From positions 7,688 through 71,687 of the forward strand of contig JADJIV010000019.1 of assembly GCA_016706845.1 (NCBI GenBank): a DNA stretch of 64,000 bases, given 5' to 3'. The translations under genes were made by a program, and so were the position numbers. Shown here piece by piece: positions 9,641-19,109 of the stretch (positions are counted from its first letter, which is position 1; the number at the start of each line of letters is the position of its first letter). The notes beneath the pieces are model-generated. The model searched no databases. It saw nothing but the letters and a program-made list of their open reading frames with translations, and was not told the origin of the DNA. Source of the stretch: PNOJ01 sp016706845. Its GTDB lineage: Bacteria; Krumholzibacteriota; Krumholzibacteriia; LZORAL124-64-63.

Positions 9641-11738
9641 GCATCCCCCTGAGGTCCGGCGCGGCGCGCCGCGCGCCGCGGCCCCCCCCGCGAGAGCCCG
9701 GGCGCCCCCCGGGGGCGGCGCCGCCCCCCCAGCGGGCCGGCGCGACGGCGCGGGCGGGCGCCCCGGCCGCGGGCCCCGGCCGGCGCCCCGCCGCCCGCCG
9801 CGCGGCGGGCCGCCGCCCTCCGTGCGCGGCCCCTACGCCACGATGTACGTCAACCAGCCGTGGACGATCCGGCAGTACGCCGGCTTCTCCACCGCCGAGG
9901 AGTCCAACGCGTTCTACCGGCGCAACCTGGCCGCCGGCCAGAAGGGCCTGTCGGTCGCCTTCGACCTGGCCACCCACCGCGGCTACGACTCCGACCACCC
10001 GCGCGTGACCGGCGACGTCGGCATGGCCGGCGTGGCCATCGACTCGATCCTCGACATGCGCAGCTCTTCGACGGCATCCCGCTGGACCAGATGTCGGTGT
10101 CGATGACGATGAACGGCGCGGTGCTGCCGATCCTGGCCCTCTACATCGTGGCGGCCGAGGAGCAGGGCGTGCCGCCGGAGAAGCTGGCCGGGACCATCCA
10201 GAACGACATCCTCAAGGAGTTCATGGTCCGCAACACCTACATCTACCCGCCCGGCGCCGAGCATGCGCATCGTCGGCGACATCTTCGCCTACACGGCGCA
10301 GCGGATGCCGAAGTTCAACTCGATCTCGATCTCCGGCTACCACATGCAGGAAGCCGGAGCGACGGCCGACCTCGAGCTGGCCTACACGCTGGCCGACGGG
10401 GTCGAGTACATCCGCGCCGGCAAGGCGGTCGGACTCGACGTCGACAACTTCGCCCCGCGCCTGTCATTCTTCTGGGCCGTCGGGATGAACTACTTCATGG
10501 AGGTCGCCAAGCTGCGGGCCGCGCGCCTGCTCTGGGCGCAGCTCGTGCAGGGGTTCGGGCCGCGCAACCCGAAGTCGCTGAGCCTGCGCACGCACAGCCA
10601 GACCTCGGGCTGGAGCCTGACGGCGCAGGACGTGTTCAACAACGTGACGCGCACCTGCCTGGAGGCGATGGCCGCCACCCAGGGCCACACCCAGTCGCTG
10701 CACACCAACGCCCTGGACGAGGCCATCGCCCTGCCGACCGACTTTTCCGCCCGCATCGCCCGCAACACCCAGCTGTTCATCCAACAGGAGGCGGGCACCG
10801 CCGGGTGATCGACCCCTGGGGCGGCAGCTCTACGTCGAGCGCGAGGTCGAGGAGCTGGGCGGCATGGCCCGCGCCATCGAGCGCGGCGTCCCGAAGCTGC
10901 GCATCGAGGAGGCGGCCGCCCGCACCCAGGCGCGCATCGACACGGGACGGCAGACCGTCGTGGGCGTCAACCGCCTCGTGCCGGAAGAGCCCGAGCGGAT
11001 CGAGGTCCTGAAGGTCGACAACACGCAGGTGCGCGAAGCCCAGCTCGCGCGGCTGCGCGAACTGAAAGCCGGGCGCGACCCGGCGGCCGTCGATCGCGCG
11101 CTCGCGGACCTGACCGCCTGCGCTGAATCGGGCCGGGGCAACCTGCTCGACCTGTCGGTGACGGCGGCACGCGCCCGCGCCACGGTCGGCGAGATCAGCC
11201 TGGCGCTGGAAAAGGTCTTCGGCCGCCACCAGGCGACCGCAACATCATCAGCGGGGTGTACGGCGGCGAGATGGGCGAACGAGACGAAGAACTGCTGCGG
11301 GTGCGGCGCCGGGTCGAGGACTTCGCCGAGCGCGAAGGCCGCCGGCCGCGCATCCTGGTCGCCAAGATGGGCCAGGACGGCCACGACCGCGGCCAGAAGG
11401 TGATCGCGACCGCGTTCGCCGACCTCGGCTTCGACGTCGACGTCGGCCCGCTGTTCCAGACGCCGCAGGAGGTCGCCCGCCAGGCCGTCGAGAACGACGT
11501 GCACATCGTCGGGGTCAGTTCGCTGGCCGCGGGGCACCTGACGCTGGTGCCGGCGCTGCGCGATGAGTTGGCCCTGCTCGGCCGGCCGGACATCCTGATC
11601 GTGGCCGGCGGCGTCATCCCGCCCGACGACTACCAGGCGCTGCGCGACGCGGGCGCCGCGGCGATCTTCCCGCCGGGCACGGTCATCACCACGGCCGCGG
11701 AGGGCCTGCTCGACCGGCTCGCGGGCGCGGGTTCGTGA
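9641..11738 (+). CDS. mutB: methylmalonyl-CoA mutase large subunit (heavily frameshifted)
   Basis: Catalytic subunit of methylmalonyl-CoA mutase. Highly conserved family text is present in order across several frames: RGPYATMYVNQPWTIRQYAG, GIPLDQMSVSMTMNGAVLP, MRIVGDIFAYTAQRMPKFNS, ISGYHMQEAGA, SLRTHSQTSGWSLT, VIDPWGGS and finally the cobalamin domain with DGHDRG (the DxHxxG cobalt-ligand motif). Frame changes occur near 10060, 10257, 10800, 10830 and 11240. The first 65 or so residues are replaced by near-pure GC text (9659-9828), although the spacing there equals the expected length. The gene overlaps meaB by GTGA, so translation is probably coupled. I read it as a working gene with consensus errors, but true inactivation cannot be excluded. 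Confidence 0.87.
9659..9828. other. near-pure G/C block inside the mutB N-terminus
   Basis: About 170 nt with only a handful of A or T, including runs of eight C and six C. It occupies exactly the position where the conserved N-terminal sequence of MutB should be, but no frame gives recognisable MutB text. It looks like a damaged consensus rather than coding sequence. Confidence 0.6.
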
Positions 11739-12736
11739 CGGCGGGCGGGCACCGGGCGGGCGGCCTCGGCCTCGACGAGTTCGAGGCGGGCGTCGTCGCC
11801 GGCGACCGCGCCGTGCTGGGCCGCGCCATCACCCTGGTGGAGAGCGGGCGCGAGGACCACCAGCGCCTCGCCCAGGAACTGCTCGCGCGCCTGCTGCCGC
11901 GCACCGGCGCCGCGCACCGCGTCGGCGTGACCGGCGTGCCGGGCGCCGGCAAGAGTACCCTCATCGACGTGCTGGGCACGCGGCTGACCTCGCAGGGCCA
12001 CCGCGTGGCGGTGCTGGCCATCGACCCCAGCAGCAGCCTGACCGGCGGCAGCATCCTGGGCGACAAGACACGCATGGCGCGCCTGGCCGCCGACCCCGCC
12101 GCCTTCATCCGCCCCAGCCCCAGCGCCCGCACCCTCGGCGGCGTCGGCCGCAAGACCCGCGAGACCATGCTGCTGTGCGAGGCCGCCGGCCACGACGTCG
12201 TGCTGGTCGAGACGGTCGGCGTGGGGCAGAGCGAGACCGTCGTGGCGGAGATGGTCGACGTCTTCCTGCTGATCACGCTGGCCGGCGCCGGCGACGAGCT
12301 GCAGGGCATCAAGCGCGGCGTGATGGAGCTGGCCGACCTGGTCGCGGTCAACAAGGCGGACGGCGACAACCGCGCCGCCGCGGGCCTGGCCGCCGCCGAG
12401 ATCCGCAACGCCCTGCACTTCATGCGCCCGCCGCACCCCGACTGGATCGTGCCGGTGACGTGCGTCAGCGCGGCGACGGGCGAGGGCCTGGACGACCTGT
12501 GGGGCGAACTGGTCCGCCACCGCGACACGATGACAGCCAACGGCGCTCTGGCCGAGCGCCGCCAATCCCAGCAACTGCGCTGGATGTGGTCCCTGGTCGA
12601 GGATAATCTGCGCGAGGGCCTGCGCCACGACCCGGCCGTGCGCCGCCTCCTGCCCGACCTCGAACGCCACGTCCGCGCCGGCGAGATGCCCCCCGGCCTG
12701 GCCGCCCGCCTCCTGCTCGACGCCCGCAGTAACTGA
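11735..12736 (+). CDS. meaB: MeaB/ArgK-type GTPase chaperone of methylmalonyl-CoA mutase
   Basis: A G3E-class P-loop GTPase that protects and reloads the B12 cofactor of the mutase. Walker A is GVPGAGKST, followed by SSSLTGGSILGDKTRM, a conserved switch region of the family, SPSARTLGGVGRKTRE, DVVLVETVGVGQSE and the guanine motif NKAD. Its 333 residues fit the family. The GTG start overlaps the mutB stop (GTGA), making a clear mutA-mutB-meaB operon. Unlike mutA and mutB it is free of frame breaks. It is followed after 59 nt by repeat copy A. Confidence 0.95.
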   Translation: MTAGGHRAGGLGLDEFEAGVVAGDRAVLGRAITLVESGREDHQRLAQELLARLLPRTGAAHRVGVTGVPGAGKSTLIDVLGTRLTSQGHRVAVLAIDPSSSLTGGSILGDKTRMARLAADPAAFIRPSPSARTLGGVGRKTRETMLLCEAAGHDVVLVETVGVGQSETVVAEMVDVFLLITLAGAGDELQGIKRGVMELADLVAVNKADGDNRAAAGLAAAEIRNALHFMRPPHPDWIVPVTCVSAATGEGLDDLWGELVRHRDTMTANGALAERRQSQQLRWMWSLVEDNLREGLRHDPAVRRLLPDLERHVRAGEMPPGLAARLLLDARSN

Positions 12737-12795
12737 TCGCCGCGATCCGTACGCCCCGCTAACACCCCTCCCGCCGCCTGATCACCACGCCCTGC

Positions 12796-12925
12796 ATCCG
12801 CAGGGGCGCCGTGTCGGGGTGTCTGGAGGGTTCCCGCGCCAGGAGGGCGCCGGGACCCGGAAGCCAAGCGAGTCGGGCACAGGAGGTGCCCGGCGAGCGT
12901 CCCCCGACACGGCGCCCCTGCGGAT
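12796..12925 (+). repeat. dispersed structured repeat, copy A
   Basis: Two perfect 24-bp inverted arms (12796-12819 and 12902-12925) enclose an 82-nt core that begins TGTCTGGAGG and ends GCGTC. The core holds hairpin 1 around GCGCCAGGAGGGCGC and hairpin 2 around GGGCACAGGAGGTGCCC, joined by CGGAAGCCAAGCG. The same core occurs at 23472-23552, 33094-33174 and 38731-38810 with unrelated arms. It lies between meaB and marR. Confidence 0.9.
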
Positions 12926-12928
12926 CAT

Positions 12929-12940
12929 CTGTTGCAACAG
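12929..12940. promoter_or_regulatory. palindromic operator candidate for the MarR regulator
   Basis: A perfect 12-bp palindrome CTGTTGCAACAG, 45 nt before the marR start and 3 nt after repeat copy A. TTGCAA-centred palindromes are common MarR-family sites, so autoregulation is plausible. Confidence 0.4.
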
Positions 12941-12984
12941 GTAATTAGCGTGAGTAGGTTGCAGGCGAGAGGAAGGGGAGTGCT

Positions 12985-13432
12985 ATGGCGAACCGCGCGC
13001 TGTTGAGCCGCGACGTGCTGCTGGACCTGATGCGTCTGTACGAGGCGCTGATGGCCGACGTGTCTGCTTTGCTGAAGGAGCACGGGGTCACCGCGCCGCA
13101 GTACAACGTGCTGCGCATCCTGCGCGGCGCCGGGTCCCGACGGGTTGACCGGCACCGGCCTCGCCGGCGCGATGATCACCCGCGTGCCGGACGTCACCCG
13201 ACTCGTCGACCGGCTGGAGAAGGTCGGCCTGGTGCGCCGCGAGCGCTGCCGCGAGGACCGGCGCGTGGTGCACGTGCGGATCGAGCCCGCCGGACTGGCG
13301 CTGCTCGCGCGGCTGGACGCACCGGTCCTGGCCCTGCACAGGGACTCGTTGCGGGGGATGCCGTCGCGGGATCTCGAGACACTCGATGGCCGCTGCAGGG
13401 CTGCCACCAGGAGGACGACGAGACGCCCGTGA
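12985..13432 (+). CDS. MarR family transcriptional regulator (frameshifted)
   Basis: A winged-helix DNA-binding repressor. The ATG has AGGAAGGGGAG upstream. The first helices (DVLLDLMRLYEALMADVSAL and VTAPQYNVLRILRGAG) read in one frame. The recognition helix and wing (MITRVPDVTRLVDRLEKVGL, RRERCREDRRVVHV) continue in another, so a single base is wrong near 13135. Length of about 148 residues fits MarR. The ligand is unknown. A palindromic operator candidate precedes it. It stands alone between repeat A and a convergent oxidoreductase. Confidence 0.85.
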
Positions 13433-13541
13433 CCATCCCGGGGGCTGCCGAGCCTGGAGCCAAAGTTAAGCGTGGGGCCTGTGTGCTTGAGGCGCTGGGC
13501 CTCACGCACCCGTTTTGTCCGCGAGCAGCCCTGGGCGGGGG

Positions 13542-13570
13542 TTGTGACGCACGCCTGGGGTGTTTACACT
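13542..13570 (+). promoter_or_regulatory. orphan promoter-like sequence
   Basis: TTGTGA, 17 nt, TACACT in the gap between marR and the convergent oxidoreductase. An 11-G tract (13579-13589) lies just downstream. No gene with a credible ribosome binding site follows; the rest of the gap 13433-13698 shows nothing else I can name. Confidence 0.25.
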
Positions 13571-13698
13571 ACGAGCTCGGGGGGGGGGGCGGCGGCCGAG
13601 CCGGGGGGTGGGCAGCCCGGTCCCGGCGGCCCTGAGGGAACGGTCTTCGGCGCGACGTGGGGGCGGCCGGCGGAATTCCTGAGCTGACCGCGCGTTGC

Positions 13699-14671
13699 TC
13701 AGAGGTCCGCGATCGCGACCGGACCACGCTGTTGGGCTGAGCGGTAGGACGCCTCGACGAGTTCCATGGTCCGCAACCCCTCGCGGGCCGTGACGGGGGG
13801 CACGGCATCCCCGCGAGCCGTGTCCCTCAGCTGCGCCAGGACCGCCGGCAGCGTGGGCGCCGACGCGTCGGCCTCGAAGACCTGCACCTCGCGTCCCCTG
13901 ATCAGGCGGATCCCCCCGTACTGGTAGTCGGCGAGCAGTTGGCCCTCGGTGCCCACGGCCTCGAGCAGGCAGGCGCGCGAGCGTCCGAACTTGCTCACCT
14001 CCAGCGAGACGTAGGCCCCGTCGTCCAGGCGGGCCCGCGCCAGGAAGAAGTCCTCCACCGCCGGGTTGCGGAAGCTCTCCTGCCGGGCGTCGATCTCCGT
14101 GAACTCCCGCCCGGTCACGAACCTCACCGTGTCGAACAGATGGACGCCGGTCAGCAGCACCGAGCCGCCGACCGTCACGGACCTGTCTCGCTGCCAGTCC
14201 AGGCCGGACGGTTCCAGGCGCTGGGCGATGCGCACGTGGCGGACCTCGCCGAGTTGCGACCAGAGTTCGCGGGCCAGGCGGATCACCGGATTCCAGCGCA
14301 GGGTCTGCGCGACGATCAGCCGGGGGCCGGCGCCGAGGTCGTCGATCTCCACCAGGCGGCGGGCCTCGTCGAGCGTGCCGGTCATGGGCTTCTCCAGCAG
14401 CAGGGCCTTGCCCGCGGCGCGGACCGCCGCCGCCAGCGCGAAGTGGCTCGACGGCGGCGTGCAGACCAGCACGGCGTCGACGTCGGCCGCGGCGATCAGC
14501 GCCGCGGGGTCCCGCTCGTAGCGGCAGCCCAGCTCGGCGGCCAGGGCCGCGGCCGGCGGCCCCGTCGCGGCGGCACAGCGCGACCGGCCGCAGGCCGGGC
14601 ACGTCGCGCGCGGCGTGGCGCAGGTAGCGGGCGCCGTGCGCGCCGGCTCCGATCACTCCCAGTCGGATCAT
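13699..14671 (-). CDS. Gfo/Idh/MocA family NAD(P)-dependent oxidoreductase (frameshifted)
   Basis: A two-domain sugar- or inositol-type dehydrogenase. The N-terminus MIRLGVIGAGAHGARYLRHA carries the GxGxxG Rossmann motif, and LVCTPPSSHFALAAAVRAAG and LLLEKPMTG (the EKP motif with the catalytic-type Lys) follow after a frame change near 14585. The C-terminal domain continues to SAQQRGPVAIADL. ATG at 14671 has AAGGGG upstream. About 323 residues is normal for the family. The substrate cannot be predicted from context: the gene is monocistronic, convergent with marR and divergent from the lamin-tail protein. Confidence 0.85.
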
Positions 14672-14933
14672 CGTGCTGTCCCCTTCCGGTTGACCCGCAG
14701 CGTAGCGGGGCGCCGCCGTGCCGCCAAGGCGCAAGTCGCGGTCGCCGGCGGGGACGCCCCGAACCCCGCATGTCGCCGCCGCGGGACACCCCGGCGTCCC
14801 GGCGCGGGAGGGTGCGGCGGGATCTGCGCGCTGTTGGCGCCCGTGCCGTCGCGCGGCGGCGGCCGCGTCGCCGCGCCGGCACCGTCCTGGCTTGGCGGGT
14901 GTCTTTCCCCACACCCGACCGGAAGGAGAACAC

Positions 14934-15596
14934 ATGTGGCCTTGGGAGACGGAGAACGGACGTGCGTGGCTGGTGCTCAACGTGGCGCTGCTGCTGCTGC
15001 TCGGCGGCGTCTGGGCGGGCGGCGCCCACGGGGCGGTGCTGCTGTCGGAGGTGCTGGCCGATCCCGCCAGCGACTGGAACGGCGACGGGACGCTCAGCAG
15101 CCGCGACGACGAGTGGGTCGAGGTCGTCAACACCGGTCCCGACAGCGTGGACCTCGCGGACTACTGGCTGCGCGACGCGCTGGGGGAGGAGGCGCAGTTG
15201 CGGCTGTCGGGCGAACTGGCGTCCGGCGCAACGGCCCTGTTCACCGGCGATGCGGCGGTGGCCTGGCAGCAGGCCAACGGCGTCACCGTCACGGGCCTGA
15301 GCCTGAACAACGGGGGCGACCAGCTCGAGCTCTTCCTCGGCGACCCGGTGCTGCCCGGCGCCACGCTGGTCGACGCGCTGATCTACCCGGCCCACGCCGG
15401 GGTCGATGACCGCGCGCTCGCCCGGATGCTGCCCGAGAACGAGTGGGTGCTGTGCGATGCGCTGTCGCCCTACGGCGGCGCCGTGGAGCCGACCGGGACC
15501 GGCTGCCCGCCGACGCCGGGCGGGTGGAACGAGTGCGAGGGGCTCGTGCCCGCCGTGGAGCGCAGCTGGGGCGAGATCAAGGTCGATTACCGGTAG
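14934..15596 (+). CDS. secreted lamin-tail-domain protein with C-terminal WGxxK tail
   Basis: A 220-residue protein starting at ATG after GGAAGGAG. Residues 11-33 are a hydrophobic signal segment (LVLNVALLLLLGGVWAGG). The mature part (VLLSEVLADPASDWNGDG, DDEWVEVVNTGPDSVDLADY) matches lamin-tail domains, an immunoglobulin-like fold found in extracellular bacterial proteins. The last residues, RSWGEIKVDYR, resemble the ends of two other secreted proteins in this window (stops at 53745 and 62179). This suggests a shared sorting or anchoring tail, which is inference. It is divergent from the oxidoreductase. Confidence 0.8.
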   Translation: MWPWETENGRAWLVLNVALLLLLGGVWAGGAHGAVLLSEVLADPASDWNGDGTLSSRDDEWVEVVNTGPDSVDLADYWLRDALGEEAQLRLSGELASGATALFTGDAAVAWQQANGVTVTGLSLNNGGDQLELFLGDPVLPGATLVDALIYPAHAGVDDRALARMLPENEWVLCDALSPYGGAVEPTGTGCPPTPGGWNECEGLVPAVERSWGEIKVDYR

Positions 15597-15619
15597 CGCG
15601 CGCCTTTCGGCACGTCGCA

Positions 15620-15644
15620 GGGGCGGGTTCCCGGGGCCCGCCCC
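15620..15644 (+). terminator. GC-rich hairpin after the lamin-tail gene
   Basis: An 8-bp stem GGGGCGGG/CCCGCCCC starting 24 nt after the stop, without a T run. Likely a terminator or transcript-end stabiliser. The rest of the gap to 15852 shows no clear feature. Confidence 0.4.
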
Positions 15645-15851
15645 GCGGCCTATCTGTCTGCCATTCTAGAAACTGTGCAGCGATTTCGCTTTCCCCGTCC
15701 TGCCCTGTTCTGTATCCTGTGCCTCCGGCGTCGGGCGCAACGGCGTGGCAGTCGCGCCGGCCCGCATCCGCCGGCGGGGCCGCAGCCCCTTCTCCGGCAA
15801 CATTCCCGAACCGCAGCGGCGAGCCCCGACCGGCGCCCGCCCGGAGGCACG

Positions 15852-16991
15852 ATGCTCCTCTCCGAGAATCAGAAGATGATCCGCGAAATGACCCGCGACT
15901 TCGCCAAGTCCAGGATCGCGCCCATCGCCGCGCGCATTGACGAAACCGGCGAATTCCCCGCGGCCACGATCAAGGAGCTCGGCGCCCTCGGCCTGCTGGG
16001 CCTGAAGGTGCCCGAAGCCGAGGGCGGCTTCCAGGTCGACACGACCAGCTACGCCCTGGTCGTGGAGGAACTCAGCCGGGTCTGCGGCAGCCACGGGCTG
16101 ACCGTCGCCGCCCACAACAGCCTGGGCTGCTGGCCGATCCACGCCTTCGGGACGCCCGAGCAGAAGCAGCGCTGGCTGCCCGGGGCCTGCCGCGGCGACT
16201 ACCTGCTGAGCTTCGGGCTGACCGAACCCGGCGCCGGCAGCGACGCCGGCGGCACCGCGTCCACGGCCGTGCGCGACGGCGGCGACTGGGTGCTGAACGG
16301 CCGCAAGCAGTGGATCACCAACGCCCACCACGCGGGCGCCGTCATCGTCACCGCCAAGACCGATCCGGCCGCCAGCGGCAGCAGGGGCATCAGCGCCTTC
16401 ATCGTCCCGACCGGGACGCCGGGCTTCACGGTCGAGAAGAAGGAAGACAAGCTCGGCATGCGGGCCTCCGACACCGCGCCGCTGACCCTCGAGGACGTGC
16501 GCGTGCCGGCGGACTCCCTGCTCGGCCAGCAGGGCGATGGCTTCAAGCAGTTCCTCGCGACGCTCGACGGCGGCCGCATCTCGATCGGCGCGCTGGCCCT
16601 GGGCCTGGCGGTCGGGGCCTTCGAGACCGCGCGCGACTACGCCAAGGGGCGCATCCAGTTCGGGCAGCCGATCGCCGCGCAGCAGGCCGTCCAGTTCCAG
16701 CTCGCGGACATGAGCCTCAAGATCGATGCGGCGCGCCTGCTGATCTACGAGGCCTGCCGCCGCAAGGACGCCGGCGAGCCCTACGCCGACATGGCGGCCA
16801 AGGGCAAGCTCTACGCCAGCGAGATCGCCATGGAGGTCACGTCGGCCGCGATCCAGCTGCTCGGCGGCTACGGCTTCTGCCGCGAGTACGACGTCGAGCG
16901 CCTCTACCGCGACGCCAAGCTCTGCGAGATCGGCGAGGGCACGAGCGAGATCCAGCGCATGGTCATCGCGCGCAACCTTCTTGATGAATAG
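15852..16991 (+). CDS. acyl-CoA dehydrogenase, first of three
   Basis: An FAD enzyme catalysing the first beta-oxidation step, probably on short-chain or branched acyl-CoA. Its 379 residues show the N-terminal helical domain (ENQKMIREMTRDFAKS), the FAD-binding segment LTEPGAGSDAGGT, KQWITNAHHAG, and the C-terminal REYDVERLYRDAK and GEGTSEIQRMVIAR, which carries the region of the catalytic glutamate of the short-chain group. ATG follows GGAGGCAC. It leads an operon with a thiolase, a 3-hydroxyacyl-CoA dehydrogenase and two more dehydrogenases. Exact substrate is not readable. Confidence 0.95.
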   Translation: MLLSENQKMIREMTRDFAKSRIAPIAARIDETGEFPAATIKELGALGLLGLKVPEAEGGFQVDTTSYALVVEELSRVCGSHGLTVAAHNSLGCWPIHAFGTPEQKQRWLPGACRGDYLLSFGLTEPGAGSDAGGTASTAVRDGGDWVLNGRKQWITNAHHAGAVIVTAKTDPAASGSRGISAFIVPTGTPGFTVEKKEDKLGMRASDTAPLTLEDVRVPADSLLGQQGDGFKQFLATLDGGRISIGALALGLAVGAFETARDYAKGRIQFGQPIAAQQAVQFQLADMSLKIDAARLLIYEACRRKDAGEPYADMAAKGKLYASEIAMEVTSAAIQLLGGYGFCREYDVERLYRDAKLCEIGEGTSEIQRMVIARNLLDE

Positions 16992-17030
16992 TAGTTGCAT
17001 GAATTTGTTCGAGCGAAAGGCGAGGACATG

Positions 17031-18218
17031 ATGAGCGATCGCGTCGTCATCTGCGGGGCCGTGCGCACGCCGATCGGGCGCTTCCAGGGCGGTCTGGCCT
17101 CGGTCAAGGCGAGCCGCCTCGGGGCCGAGGCCATCAAGGGGCTCATCGAGCGCACCGGTTTGGATCCGGCCGCGGTCGATGAGGTGATCATGGGCTGCGT
17201 GGTGCAGGCGGGCCTGGGCCAGAACCCGGCCCGACAGGCCGCGATCTGGGGCGGCGTGCCGACCTCGGTCAGCGCCATGACCCTGAACAAGGTCTGCGGC
17301 TCGGGCCTGCGGGCCGTGATGTCGGCCGCCCAGGCGATCAGGGCCGGCGACATCCGCTGCGCGATCGCCGGCGGCATGGAGAACATGTCGCAGATCCCGT
17401 TCGCCCTGTTCGGGGCGCGCGACGGCCTGCGCCTGGGCCACCAGCAGCTGACCGACCTGCTGGTGCACGACGGCCTCTGGGACGTCTACCACGACTACCA
17501 CATGGGCATGACCGCCGAACTGGTGGTCGACAAGTATGCGGTCGCGCGTGAGCGGCAGGACGCCTACGCGGCGGAGTCGCACCGCCGCGCCGCCGCGGCG
17601 ATGGCCGCGGGCAAGTTCACGGCCGAGATCGTGCCGGTCCCCGTGCCCCAGCGCAAGGGCGACCCCGTGCTCGTCGGCGCCGACGAGGGGCCGCGCGCCG
17701 ACACCACGGCCGCCGCCCTGGCCAAGCTCAAGCCCGCCTTCAAGCGCGAGGGCGGCACGGTGACCCCGGGCAACGCCTCGACCATCAACGACGGCGCGGC
17801 GGCGGTGCTGGTCTGCAGCGAGTCCTTCGCGCGGGAGCGGGGGCTGCCGGCCATCGCGGTCATCGAAGCCTACGGCACCGGCGCGGTCGACCCCGAGTGG
17901 GTCATGATGGCGCCCGTCGGGGCGGTCCAGGGCGTGGCCCGCAAGGCCGGCCGGGCGGTCGCGGACTACGAACTGGTCGAGCTGAACGAGGCCTTCGCCG
18001 CCCAGGCGGTGGCGGTCACCGAGCAGCTGGGCCTGGATCCCGCGCGGGTCAACGTCCACGGCGGCGCGGTGGCCCTGGGACACCCCATCGGCGCCTCGGG
18101 CGCGCGCTGCCTGGTGACCCTGCTGCACGCCATGTTGGACCGAGGCGCGCAGAGCGGCCTGGTGGCCCTGTGCCTGGGCGGGGGGGACGCCGTGGCGATG
18201 TCGGTCGCCCGCCCCTGA
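17031..18218 (+). CDS. thlA: acetyl-CoA acetyltransferase (thiolase)
   Basis: Cleaves 3-ketoacyl-CoA or condenses acetyl-CoA. The 395-residue protein has the nucleophile motif NKVCGSGLRAV, the GGMENMSQ segment, NEAFAAQ, GHPIGASGAR with the catalytic His, and a C-terminal CLGGGDAVA with the second Cys. Two adjacent in-frame ATGs (17028 and 17031) follow GAGGAC; either could be used. It sits 39 nt after the first acyl-CoA dehydrogenase. Confidence 0.96.
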   Translation: MSDRVVICGAVRTPIGRFQGGLASVKASRLGAEAIKGLIERTGLDPAAVDEVIMGCVVQAGLGQNPARQAAIWGGVPTSVSAMTLNKVCGSGLRAVMSAAQAIRAGDIRCAIAGGMENMSQIPFALFGARDGLRLGHQQLTDLLVHDGLWDVYHDYHMGMTAELVVDKYAVARERQDAYAAESHRRAAAAMAAGKFTAEIVPVPVPQRKGDPVLVGADEGPRADTTAAALAKLKPAFKREGGTVTPGNASTINDGAAAVLVCSESFARERGLPAIAVIEAYGTGAVDPEWVMMAPVGAVQGVARKAGRAVADYELVELNEAFAAQAVAVTEQLGLDPARVNVHGGAVALGHPIGASGARCLVTLLHAMLDRGAQSGLVALCLGGGDAVAMSVARP

Positions 18219-18253
18219 TTCACGGCTGGAGATGAACATTCCGGAGGCATGAC

Positions 18254-19099
18254 ATGAAGGTAGCAGTGATCGGCGGCGGCACGATGGGCAACGGGATCGT
18301 GCACGTTTTCGCCCAGTACGGGCACGACGTCACCCTGATCGATCTGGACCGCGGCGCCCTGGACCGGGCCCTCGGCACCATCGCCAGGAACCTCGACCGG
18401 CAGGTCAAGAAGGGCGCGCTCGCCGACGCCGACAAGGACGCGACCCTCAAGCGCATCTGCGCGGCGACGGACCTGGGCGCCGCCGCCGGCGCGGACCTGG
18501 CGATCGAGGCCGTGTTCGAGAGCTTCGAGGTGAAGAAGGCGATCTTCGAGCGGCTGGACGCGGTGCTGGGCCCCGAGGCGATCCTGGCCTCGAACACCTC
18601 CAGCATCAGCATCACGAAGCTCGCGGCCTGCACGGGCCGGCCCGGGCGCGTGATCGGCATGCACTTCATGAACCCCGTGCCGGTGATGAAGCTCGTCGAG
18701 GTCATCAGCGGCCAGGCGACCGACCCGGCGGTGCTGGCGCGCATCATGGCGGTCAGCACCGAGCTGGAGAAGACGCCGGTCGCGGTGCAGGACTACCCCG
18801 GCTTCATCAGCAACCGCGTGCTGATGCCCATGATCAACGAGGCCGTGCAGTGCCTCATGGAGGGCGTCGCCGACCGCGACGCCATCGACACGGTCATGAA
18901 GCTGGGCATGGCCCACCCGATGGGGCCGCTGCAGCTGGCCGACTTCATCGGCCTGGACGTCTGCCTGGACATCATGAACGTGCTCTACGACGGCTTCAAG
19001 GACGGCAAGTACCGCCCCAGCCCGCTGCTGGTGCGCATGGTCGCCGCCGGCCACCTCGGCCGCAAGACCGGCCGCGGCTTCTACGACTACCAGGCCTAG
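18254..19099 (+). CDS. hbd: 3-hydroxybutyryl-CoA dehydrogenase
   Basis: NAD(P)-linked oxidation of 3-hydroxyacyl-CoA, third step of beta-oxidation. The N-terminus VAVIGGGTMGNGI is the Rossmann motif, SNTSSISITKLA and GMHFMNPVPVMKLVE hold the conserved Ser and catalytic His, and DYPGFISNRVLMPMINEA follows. Its 281 residues match the single-domain butyryl-type enzyme. ATG with CGGAGG upstream. The operon position between thiolase and acyl-CoA dehydrogenase supports the assignment. Confidence 0.96.
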   Translation: MKVAVIGGGTMGNGIVHVFAQYGHDVTLIDLDRGALDRALGTIARNLDRQVKKGALADADKDATLKRICAATDLGAAAGADLAIEAVFESFEVKKAIFERLDAVLGPEAILASNTSSISITKLAACTGRPGRVIGMHFMNPVPVMKLVEVISGQATDPAVLARIMAVSTELEKTPVAVQDYPGFISNRVLMPMINEAVQCLMEGVADRDAIDTVMKLGMAHPMGPLQLADFIGLDVCLDIMNVLYDGFKDGKYRPSPLLVRMVAAGHLGRKTGRGFYDYQA

Positions 19100-19109
19100 G
19101 GGAGGCGAC

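Noticed and set aside
12796..12925. Structured repeat as an integron attC site or CRISPR repeat.
   Set aside because: There are no R'/R'' attC core sites, no integrase and no cassette array; copies are far apart and in both orientations, not tandem with spacers.
13472..13687. A possible 71-residue gene in the marR-oxidoreductase gap.
   Set aside because: No ribosome binding site, poly-Gly from the 11-G tract, and no recognisable sequence.
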